Below are positions 26,801 through 38,800 of a DNA stretch of 64,000 nt, in pieces (position 1 is the first letter of the stretch; every line of letters starts with the position of its first letter). A program made the position numbers and the translations under genes. Location of the stretch: contig JBMNOP010000001.1 in NCBI GenBank assembly GCA_050943135.1, positions 1 to 64,000 on the forward strand. Reading direction: 5' to 3'. The notes beneath the pieces are model-generated. The model searched no databases. It was not told the origin of the DNA and saw only the letters and a list, made by a program, of their open reading frames with translations. Origin of the DNA: RUG695 sp050943135. Lineage in GTDB: Bacteria > Planctomycetota > Planctomycetia > Pirellulales > Thermoguttaceae.

Positions 26801-29800
26801 GTCGACGGAATAGCCCAGTTCGTAGCCTGCATTGAGACCATAGTAGATCGTTTCGATTTCGGAACTGGTGACTGGGATATTGTTGCAGAGCATCGTCCAG
26901 TTTGTTCGGTTCAGGACAGAGCGGGTCGTCGAATCCTGCGATGCATAGAGGGTCGTCAGATGTGGTGAGGTGGGGTATTCGGAATCATCAAGATTCACAT
27001 CGTCATAGACTTGGAGGATGAACTCTTTGGCGTACATAAGTTCGCTGAAAGTGTAGATCACCGCACTCGGACCGTGGTCTTTGGTAAAGGTGACGATATC
27101 GCCCATAAGCGAGACATTACTGAATTTACCGGATTCCGTTCCCGGGTCGCCGAAGGCCGCGGTGACTGTAGTCACGGTCGGAGGGACATCCTCTTCGCCG
27201 TTGGTGATGGTACGGTAGGTCACGCGGGCATCCCAGGCGTCGGGAGTCGACTCGTCGTTCAGATCGGTCCAGACAAAGATCATATCGCCGTTGGCATTGA
27301 CCGTCACGCTTCCGCCTCGCTGGTTGTCGAGTGCCGGGCTGTTTAGATCGGCGGAAGAGAGTGCGTTGACTTTGAAAGCGCCGCCGATCGAACCGGTCTT
27401 GATTTCGACGTTCGCGTGTCGGAAATCTTCCGAAACCGGGAAGTAGCCGCGGATCCACCCGGTGATTTCGGCAAAGTTACCGGTCGCGTAGATGCCCGGA
27501 GCCGCCGTCGTATCGGTGACGGTTACGTCGGTAGCTGCCGGATCGGTAGTTACCGGATCGGTAGCTGCCGGAGGGGTAGTTGTTGAGGGAGTAGTTGTCG
27601 GAGGGGTGGTTGTGCCGTCGCCGGTCGCGGCACCGTCGACCGCTGGGGGAATTCCGTCGGGTGGAGAGGTCGCCCCGGCTGTGGCGGTTGTCGTGCCGGT
27701 CGGGGGATTCGTCGTATTCTCCGAATCCTCATCAGTCGAAATACCGTAGTAGTCGCCGAGCGCGGCATAGTAGTCGGCCGTATTGATGTACTGGCGCGCA
27801 TAGATGCCGTCAGCGACCGGATTGTCGGTTCCGAAGACACGGTTCTGATAGCTTGTCCAGGAGATCACAAAGTTCCCGGCAGTGTCCATGTCGATCTTTG
27901 ATTTGATCTGATCAAAGCCGGTATATTCATTGACAAGGGCCACATCACTGACATACTGTGTGGTAATCGTTCCGGTCCGTGTGAAGTAGTAAACGACGCT
28001 TCCGCCTGCCGCGGTGGTCGTTGTTGGCTCATCGTTTTCGGTGCCCGATTCGAGCACATACTCGGTGTCATGATAGTAACGGCGCATGTAGATTCCGCCC
28101 AGGCCGTTTGAGGAACCGCCGCTGGCCGTGTCGCCGTATCCGTCCTGATTGAAGCCTGTCCAGGTGATCACAAAGTTTCCGAAATCATCGACCGCCACGT
28201 CGGACCAGATCTGAACACCTTTTTGGTAGATGTCGTCTGTGGCACCGGTATCTGTTGTGGAGTCGGTGGTCGTGGAGTCGGCTGTTGTTGTGGCGCCGGT
28301 CGTGACAACCGAGACATTGACAGTGTTGACCAAGAATTCTTTGGTTGTGATCCCCGCGCAGATCATATCGATCCAGTCGGCGTAAGCCGAAACGCGTACG
28401 GCCGCAGCGTAATCACCGGGTGTTGGTGTTCCCGGTGTCGGGCTGTTCGACCAACTGATGACACCGGCGACTTTCCCATCGATGAAACACGGACCACCGG
28501 AGTCGCCGAGCGCTCCCATGGTTTCGTTATCGCCCAAACCGTAGTTGACCACACCGTAGCTGTTCCCGAATGTATCATATTTGCGCGTTCCGTCGTCGAA
28601 GTCGAACAGAAGGGTATTGTAGTTGTACCCGGCGCTGATATCGGTCCCGTACAGATCGAACGTGTTCCAGCCGAAGTGCTTGCTGGCGATAGTCGCCTGA
28701 TCGGCTGCCGTTGTGTTGTCGTTGTTTGCAGCACCATCATCTTCGTTTTCGACGCGCTCGTTATCTTTGGTCACCCGGCTTGCCGTTCCGAAACCGACCA
28801 TCACGAAGTTTTGGTTCAGCTCGTCGGAGTTACGATAAATGTCGTAACGTGTGATGCTGGAGTCGACACATTCATCGAGCACGATGATCGCCACGTCGGC
28901 TTGCGTCAGGTAGTTCCCGGCATAGTCGGGATGGATATAGATTTCTTTGGCCGTGTAGGTAAAGATGTCGCCGGCCGTGTTGACGAACGAGACATAGACC
29001 GTGCTCGGATCGATGGAGCCGTCGGTTCCGTAGAGCAAGTGTGCCGCGGTCAGAACGTGATACCCGGTCGAGAGGAGTTCGCCGGTACCATATTCGGCAT
29101 TTTCGCCGGTACCGGTTCCGGAAGAGCTCTCATCATCACCGGTTACCGTTCGAATCGTCGATGAACCGATTCCGACATAGGCGACACCGGTGTACTGGCG
29201 AATCGAGTCACCGACATGGTTGACGGTACTGTCGAGCGATGCGATCGTCGCGGTGATATCGCCGCTCGATGTCGGCGTGGTCACGGTCACCGAGGTGCTG
29301 ATCAGGCTATGGTTTGAGACAAACTGGCGAGCGTAAATGTTCGATTCGACCGCGCTGTCCCCGTCTTGCCCCCAGGCTGTCCACGTGACAACGAACGTCC
29401 CTTCGGCATTCATACCGATCGCCGGGAATCGCTGATCGCCGAGCGTCGTCTCATTCACCGAAAATTCTGTTCCGTCAACGCCGAGCGAGTAGACCGAGAC
29501 ATTTACCTTGAGCGTTTTGCTGACGGTGCCGCCCGTGGTTGCGCCGATGGCGGGGGCGTCATAGACCACTGCCTTGAGGTCGTCAATTTCGGAATAGGCA
29601 TACTTCGATCCGATGAACTCGATGTTGACAGAGTTGTTGCCGTGCCGGGTAACCCTCACGTATTGTTCGTATTCGGTTCCCTCTTTGCCGTTCTGGAAGA
29701 TGTGGTTCCCTCCGCTGTCTTTCAGCGCCAGGAGCGCTTCTTCGATATTGGCGCACGTTTTGGTGATCGCCTCGGAGAGAACGATCCCGTTGATTTCATA

Positions 29801-32800
29801 GATGGCGCCGTCCAGATCGGTGAAGGTCAGATCCATGTAGTTTCCGGTTTCGGCGAACGTTCCAACGAAGGCGATAATGTCGACCGTGTTCGAGCGTCCG
29901 AACGAATAACCGGTATCATCGAAACGCCGACCGTAGACACCCCAACCGCTTCCATCTTGCTTCCAGCTTTCCCAGACAATGACGAAGTCTCCGTCGGCAT
30001 CCATCGCAACCGAGGCGTTCTGTTGATCCTCTTCGGTTTCGATGTTGATCCGATACGGCAGGGTAAACCCGTTGACTCCCAGTTCACGGCCCGAGAGCGC
30101 GTATCGGCGCGCAAACACATCACGTGAGAGTTTGTGTCCAAGCTGATCGTCGGCCGCGAGCATGTCCCAGACAATCACGAAGTTTCCTTGATTGTCAATG
30201 GTCACCGAGGCCTGTTGCGGAACCGCAAAATCTTCGAGCGGGATTCCGTCGCCATTGATGCCGATCTGCAATTCGTTCGCTTTGGTTTCGTCGGAATAGT
30301 AACGATAGGTGTTGCCGTCGAGTTCGAAATAGACCGCTTGCGATTCGAAAGTGCCGATCTGTCTCTCCTGGCGGCAACCGTCGGCATCAATCACATACTC
30401 TTCGTGATAGACTTTGAAATAGATGCCGCCGCTTGTTATCACACCTTCGTCGTTTTTGGTCGACTGCGTCCAGACCACCACAAAGTTCCCCGAGGCGTCG
30501 CTGGCGACGGCATTGGGAGAGTTGGCGGTGTAATTCTCGGCATCGTCTAGAAGTTGTTCGGTTGTCCATTGCGAGGTGCTGTTGCCGACGGTGTCGTCGA
30601 CTTTGGTCTCACGCGACCAGGAACCGAAGTTCTCGTTTTCGATATCACCGAAGGCCAACGGTTTGTCGAGCGGAACAACGGTGAACGATACTTCGGTGTT
30701 GTATCCGTCCCGCCCGGTGACGTTGGCGTCACCGTCGATTGCGGCTCCGTTACTGTTAATCGCGTTGCCGGCAATATCGTGGATCATGTTCGTTGCCACG
30801 AGTGTGTAGTTCCCTTCGGTCAGCTCGTAGCCGTCCTTAAAGGTAATCACTGCCTCGTATTGGTTGCTACCGTAGATGAGCGAGTCGGGGTTATTGTCCT
30901 TGCCGTTGATCCGCTCATCGTCGCTTGCGGCGGCCAGGAAGCGTGAGGCGCTCATGCTGAAAGTGATGTTTTCGATCACATTTTGCAGAAGGACGCCGTC
31001 TTTCAGGACCATCCAGTTGTCCGGGTTATCGACGGCGTGTGTTTTCGAATAGCCCGCGGTCGTTGTCTGCAAATTCTCGGTAAAGGTGACGATCAAATCT
31101 TTCGTTGCCGAGGTGACGGTACCACCATCGGAAATCTGCACGCCGTTCGGGAGAGAGAGGCTGGTGACGCGCGCACCGGCGTAGTCGGTCGACTCGATAA
31201 GGCTTCGCAGGTAGATCTGTGTGCATTGAGTCTGTGTCGAGAGTTTTCCCGCCTGGGCAACCGAGTCTCCGTAAGAGTTGTATGTGGAATCATCCGAGAG
31301 GATACCGGATCTATACGAATACGAGCCGTCGCCATTGGAGGTTACGGTGTATCGCGACAGAGTCTTCTGCTGTTGCCAGACAACGACAATGTTTCCGCTG
31401 TCGTTCATGCCTACTGTCGCGTTAATCTGACGCTTCCCGCGCGAACCGGTCAGCGACTCGGCAAGAATGTATTCGAATTTGAGAACGTCGTTGCCGGGGT
31501 TCAACATCTCGTCCAGGTTGCCGTATGCCGTATCGACTGTTGTCGAAAGCCACGGATCGTTTTCCCAATCAACTTCGTTTTCGGCGTTAATGACCGTCGA
31601 ATGAGAGATCGGATCCTGGTCGGGTTGACGCGGGACATAGAAGTGACGGAGGAGATTATAGAAGTCAGTAAAGGTGCCGCTGGCATAGGTGCCGTCGGTA
31701 ACAAAGGTAAAAATATCGTAAAGGTGCGGGGCATTTCCTTGACGGACAACATTATCGTCGAGCAACCCCTTGACATCCTGATAAAAATCATACTGGTCGT
31801 AGTCGATGGTGTTCATCACGCGCTGCAGCAAGTTAAAGACAGCGGTCGTCATGGTCTTGTCGCCGTACGCGAGTTCCGCGACCAATTCTCCCACGGTTGA
31901 CTCACCATCAAGTCCGGAATAGAGGGTCGCCAACGCCGCGATGTAATCGTCGTAGTAGACCGATCCCGAAACCCGTGTGGCCAACAGGTCATGAACCCGG
32001 GCGGCAAATTCGATATCGACGTCATTGATTTTTACGGCAGCGTTGTCTTTGAGGGCCTTGAGAACGTCGTAGTAATCGTTGTCGATCGCATAGGCCAGTG
32101 TCGAGTTGTCACTGTTGAAATCGAGTAAAATCCGCGAGTCGTGCGCCCCCCCTTGGAATGTTATCTCAAAAATGACGTAGTCTTCCTTCCAGTAAGTCGA
32201 GTTGCTATACGCCTCGGCGAGCGAGTAACCGGAGATGCTGTCGGAGTAATTGTCCCAAGCCCAGTCGGTTCCTTCGACAAGGGATTGTTGGCCCGTCACA
32301 TCGACGACCTGGATCGAGTCGAACATGCCGTCTTGCCAATCGGCGTACTCCCCGGCCGCTTCGGTAAAGGCATTGATCATCGCTTTGATCGTTTCGGGAA
32401 TATTAAGGTAAGAGACCCCATTTTCGGTTCTGATCACCGCACCGACCGATACGGTCATTGCGACTGAATCATTGCAGTTCCCTTCCCAAAGTGCGTCGAG
32501 AACGAGAGTGCCGCTACTTATGTTGATCGAAGGAATCCCGATGTAGTATTTCTGGTTGTTTCCGTCGCGCAGGGCATTGACGATACCGTTCGAATAGGCT
32601 TGGTCGTAATCGGTCTCGCTAAAGTCGGCCGCATAGGTTGTGAAGTAGATACCATTGCCCTCGCCGCGCAGATGCCGGAGGTTGTATTCCATGACCGCAT
32701 TGGCTCGCCCGATGATGTCAGCCTTTTTGGCGATGTAGATGGGGTCGTTGTCGATGATTTCGTAGACCATTTCGTCAATCAATTCATCGATTTTCTCACG

Positions 32801-35800
32801 GGTATACGTGTCGATCGTCCCATAGTCGATGACATAGGTTTCGGCAATTCCTCGAATCAGGGTGTTGACGTAAGAATCGATCTGCGACTCTGTCGCCGAC
32901 TCGGCAATACTCTTCGGGCTTTCGAGAGTTGTCCCTTCAGGTAACCACGAGGGTTGGATCCCGTTGTCGAGATCTTCGAGTACCTTGGCGATATAATCGT
33001 CAACCGACATGCCCGATTCTTCGGCCGCCTTGGCGATCTCTTCGGAGTATGTCGAGGTTAGGGTCGCGGTAACCTGAGCCACCGCGTTGGTGTACTGGTC
33101 ACTGTAGTACTTAGAGTAAAGCGAGTCATGAAACTTCTCGTGGAGAGGTTCGTAATAGATGTCGTGAATATCGTCGTAGATGGTGTCTTTGACGCTGTCG
33201 GCGTATTTTTCGTACATCTCTTCATAGACGGTGCCGTACATGACCAATTTCGAAGCTGCTTCGACCTGTTTCATCGTCTGGGCATGGACGGCATCCGGAA
33301 CGAGGACCCAGTCAAGCATCGTTTTCTTGACCATGCCCTGAATCTTGTCCTCGGTCTGACCGGGATATTGTGCCGTGTATTCTGTGGTCAGGTAAGCGCA
33401 GATTTCGGCGTAGGTCATCTCGTACCAGGGAGAGAATTCGTTGGCTTGGAAAGTCGTCTCATCATCGGAGAGCAGGTCGAGATAGGTCCATTCCTTCCCG
33501 AGCGATTCACGGTAGCTCTCGCTGTAACGATTCCAGTAGTTGGAGTAGAGACCGTCGTAGACAATCGAGGATTGAACCTCTTCGTGAATGGCGTTGTCGG
33601 CGTAGTTTTGTCGGTCAATCATGTCCTGCTCGGCCAACTTGCGGACGGAGGTGCCAGAAAGGACGGAATTTGCCTTATCTTCGATTTCCGTCTTCTCGGC
33701 TTCAGAGGATTCGACGCTTTGCCAGGTCTTGAGATCGTGTTCGACACGCAGCGAGATCAGCCGATCGGTCTCGGCATCGACCAGTGCCCATGCTTCGGTT
33801 TCGATTTCGGCATCCAGGAGGACCAGAACGATTGCTTTGGTACTTGCGTTGATTTCGTCGAAGTCGACGGTGACGGTGGAGTCGAGAATCGGGGTTGTAG
33901 CGTCCATGTAGAGAGACACCAAATCCGCCACGTGTCCGGCGTCGATCCGCGACTCGGCCTCGGCGGTGATTGCCTGATCGACTTCGTTGATCGTCTCGGC
34001 ATCGATCGCGGCCTGAACGGCCTGTTCCAAGGACCATTCGTCAACATTTCCGTTGGCGTCGGTAAATCGGGAAAGGAACTCTTCGCGATACGCATCGTGA
34101 TAAGTCGCTTCGACTGTCGGGCGGAGCTCGATAAACCGGGCTGTCTCGTGTTGGGCGCGAATCTCGTCTTTTTCCTGTGCAGTCTCTTTCCAGGTGATCC
34201 ATTGGGTAAAGATCCCTTCAAAGAGTCTCGGAATATCAACATCGACCGTAATTTCACTCGTCTGACCGTCGAGGAGCGAATACTCGTTCATCGCGAATGT
34301 TTCGCCGGTGTAGTCGTAAATGGCGTTGTAAATGATGTTCGAGACCGTCGTATCGACGTTTTCGGCAACAAGGCCCGCATATTTTATCGCAACACAGTTC
34401 TCGGCCAGTGCCTGAACCATGTCGTCGAGCGACGCCGAGTCGATCTGCCACGCCAGGGCCAAAAGGTCGACCGAGACGTACATGACATCACCATACGTCT
34501 CTTTGACAGCTTCCATCGCGGTCTCAGCGGCGGTTTCGGGCGTGATGGTCGGGTCGTACTCGGAACTCCATATTTGAGATCGGAAGCTGCTGTTGAACGT
34601 ACTGGCTTTGTCCGGGTCGTACTTGGTCGATTCCCTGGCGTCATAGGTCGCCATGTCGAGCGAGAGCAAGATTCGATCTTCCGTGGTTCCTTCCGAGTAG
34701 AAATCGGCGTATTCTGCCGCTTCTGCTTCGGTGAAGTCGTATCTTTCGATCAGATACTGGATGTACTCCTGGAGAAGATCGGAGTAATCCATCGCGTAGT
34801 AGCCGTTGTAGGCAGAGACAACCGCATTGGCATATGATTGCAGAAGTTTGTCGGCTTCGCTGTTCTTTTTGTTGACCTCTTTATTCAAGAGTTCGTAGCG
34901 GAGGGCACGATAATCGACCGCCAGGTCGGCTTTGGCAAGGCACGTCGCCATCACGTCGCGGCTTTCGGCGGTATCGGAAGCGACTGTGGCCATTGCCGCG
35001 TCAAGGTCGTCGGCGGTACCGTACTTTGAAATCATCTGTTCGCGATAGGCTTCTTTCATCTCATTGAAATCCATCGCGTAATAGGAGAGATAGTAGTTTG
35101 CGTTGTACTCGGTGACAAGCGTGTCGATATCATCCTGATAGTCATCGCTGCGCTTATATTGATCGAGCAGATAATCGCCGAGAACCGAGATAACGGTCGT
35201 GTCGAAGATATCATACATCGCGTTGTAGGCCAAGGTCCATATCTTTTCGAAGCGAGTGGCATCGGCAATGGCCGTTTCCCATTGTTCTCTCGCCTCGTTG
35301 CTCAGGTTCCCTTTCGAGTCGGTGTAGAATGAGCGGATCAACTCACCATACGTTTCGTCGAGCGTTTCGTCTTTCATCGCGCTGTATCGAGCGCAGTATT
35401 CCTCGGGATAGTATATGAGGTTCGTCAGGAGCTCTTTAACCGCAGAGGTGTATGTTTTTCTGAGCGAATTCTGTTTGGTGTTTTGGAGATACGATTTGTA
35501 CTGATTCAAAAGTCCTTCGCGGCGGGTCGTCTCACCGCTCGGATCGAAATGGTAGTCAGACTGATCGAACCAGTCCGCAATCTCGGATGTGTGATAGGTG
35601 GTCAAGGCCTCTTCGAGTTCGGCGAGGAGGTAATCGGTATAAAGAGTGTCTTCGGCGGCGACCTCGCTGAGCATACGCTCACGGGTCCGTTCCTCGATCA
35701 GAGCTTCGGCATCTTCCGAGAGCGAACCGGTCTTACTGCGTGCCGCGTCGGCCAATTCCTGGGCAGCTTGCTCAATCCGATAGTCGACCAGATCATTGAT

Positions 35801-38800
35801 CATGCGCAGAACAGGCGCCAGATTGACAATACGGGCGATCTCGTCTTCGGTCAGTTCGGGATGTTTTGCGGTATAGTAAGAGAGGTACATCGTGCGAAGC
35901 TCCTTATCGGAAAGGAGCTTGAGCTCGTCACGGATCGCACCGGTTTTTTCCTCTTCGGCACGCAAATCCGCCTCAAAGAGTTGGCGGAATGCCCACTCCT
36001 CGGTTTGGTCGTAGGCTTCGTCGGCAATGGTCTCTTCGGCTTTCGTCACGGCGGCGTTTGCAAGGCCGATATAGTCGACTACGCCCCCATGCGTGTGTTC
36101 CGGGCGCAGTTCTTCCCAGTACCGCTCGTAGTACGTTTCGAATTCCTGATCGTAGAGGGATTCATAGATGTCTTGGTAACCCGCTTCCCATTCGCTGCTT
36201 CCCGGCTGAGGCCACTTGGCGTACTCCTCGGCATAGATGATCGCAGTGGTCTCGGCATAGGTTTTTCCGTGGTAAACTGAGGCCGGGTTGAGCACGATTG
36301 TGGTACTCGTTGCAAAATCATCGTATGTCATATCCGAAAGGGTCGAGACGATGTTGTCGATCTTCTGCTGTAGGATCGCGTCGTAAGACACCTTGTAGGT
36401 AGAAGTCAGGTCAGAAATGACTTTTTCGTCGATCTTCTTGAGCGTTTCGATGTGGATTGCCGCAAAATTTTCGGCCAAATAATCATTAACCTTCAGCTGA
36501 ACCAATCCTTGGCGAACAAGTTCCTGAACTTGTTCGAGGAAGGTCTCGGCCTCCACTGCGGGAACCGTTCCCATCATGATTAATGCGTTGAGTGCGTCTT
36601 CCGGGGGGATCCCCAGAGTTTCGGCGTACGTTTTCACTGCCGTGATATCGGCATCGACGAGTGTCGGAATATCGGCCGGATCGATCGAGTGGTCGGCCTT
36701 ATAGTAGCTCGTCAACGCCGAGGAGAGAGAACGCTCGAAGTAGTCCCATTCGACATCGGGAATCACCTCATCGGCGATCAGGACCTCGAGGGCCTCATCG
36801 GGGGTGGTTCCAGGGTTCGCCACCAGGTAGGTTTCGAGTGCCTGAATGTTTCCGGCTATTGATTCTTCGATCACTTCGACCACTTTTTCGGCCACTTTTG
36901 CATTGAGTTCGTCTCCGCTGTAAATGTGTGAGAGAGCTTCGCGCCAAATGGTTTCGATCGAAGTGTCGCTTTCATAGTAGTCTTCAAGGGCACTCGTGAG
37001 TGCCGATTCGAAGAAGAAGAGGTACTCGTTGCTCGTCTTGGACGTATAAATCGCCGCGACTTCGGCGTAAGTCATGCCGTAATATTCGGAGAACGGATCG
37101 GTGAGTTGCGACGTGTCGGCCAAGAATTCGGGAATTGTCATCGTCTTGATGCCCGGATAGAGCGTGAAGAATTTTTCGGTCCACTCTTCCTGTGTCTCGT
37201 CCAGCAGCTCGCCGTATTTCTCCGACCATTTTTCGTAGAGGGTCGTGATGATGTCAAACGTGCTGGCGAAGTAGTCTTTGTAACTCTCGTCATAGAAGGT
37301 CTGTTTCATTTGACGCTGGATCGACGAGAGAGCTGCTTTAATGTAGTCATCCGGATCGACAAAACCCAGCGTCAGGCTGGTCGCGCCGGGATTAGTCGAT
37401 ATGGTGTCACCGTCGATCAAATAGTTCGAGTCCAAGTAATCAATATAGGAATAGCGCCCGGTACTGCTGGTCACGCCGAACCATGCCTTGAAATAGTTTT
37501 CGAGGTCTTCGTTTCCCGTCTTGGCCAGAATCTTCTGCACTTCCTCCCACGAAAGATAGACGTAGTTCGATTGTGCGAAATTGTTTTCAATACCGGCGTC
37601 TCTGGTATCGTTGGCCTGCACATCGTAGCCAAACCCCTGATAGGCGAAGAACATGTCGCCGTCGGCGTCCATCCCGACGCTGACATTTCCCACGTTCAGA
37701 ACGTAGAGCAGTTCGCCCGGTACTTCTCCTTCGGTCGAACCGATGTCACCGGAGCCGAGCGAGGTTTCGCTGTAGACGAGTTGCTCGTCATGGGTCACCT
37801 CAAAGAGTTCGGCCATCACCGTACTGAACGAGTGGTAGAGCAGATTCTCTTGAATGGTGGCGTTGGCCGCGGTCCACGCCAAAACATAATGGCCGTTGTT
37901 GTCGAAGTCGACCGATGGTGAAAAGGAGTTATTTGCGACCATTGCTCTTTCGACAAAGGGCGCGTACTGCTGGGCCCCGTAGAGCGACTTGTAGAGAGTG
38001 CCGGCCTCGGTCCAGACGATGACCGTAACTCCGTCGGAGTCCATCGCCACGTAACTTTCTCCATAGACGGGGGTTCCATACAAAGAGGCTGCCGGATCGG
38101 ACTGTGTCACAATGACATCACCGGTGATTCCCAGTCCCGAACTGTCGTACCACGAAGCGACGATTCCCGCAAAATAGCTGTTCCATTGCGAATCGCTCGT
38201 CCAGGAAATCACAAAATTCCCCGCCGAATCGCACGAAACACAAGGGTATTCCTGCGTTCCGTTCGTCTCAACATTGACGCGGAACTGTGCTCGGAGCGGT
38301 CGGACGCATTCCACAGGACTGACTTCGTCAACGTTTTCCAGGTACGGGTCGACGTTTGCCAAAGGTTCACCGGTCATTCCGCCGTCGGTGTAGAAGTTGA
38401 TTTGGCTCTTGTCGAACGAATAGCCTTGAATCGTAAAGTAGCGGGCGAAAATGTCGGTGTAGTTGTAGCGGTCGATCGTCTCGTCGATGTCGGATTGCCA
38501 AGCGACCACAAACATCCCGTTATCGGCGAAACTGACGTCCGGGTTATACTGGTCGGTTTTTCCTGTTCCGATCAGGATCGGATCGCCGTTTTTATCGTAA
38601 ATGACGTTTCCGTCATTATCTTTCGCGTAGTCGGCTTCCTCCGGCGCATTGACACGGAAAACCGGACTCGACTCTTTGATCGTTTCGACGAGAGACAGGC
38701 CGTTCATCAGGGGGTCGTTTCCGTTGACGTAGACGTAGCCGTCCTCAATCATTTCCGTACCGCCGACATGAAGGCTCGAGACGACCAGCTCCTGATGGTT

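Noticed and set aside
23810..38000. Many long plus-strand frames opposite the giant gene (for example 23810-25342 and 33128-34837)
   Set aside because: They are antisense shadows produced by codon bias of the giant gene; their products show no domain and no ribosome sites.
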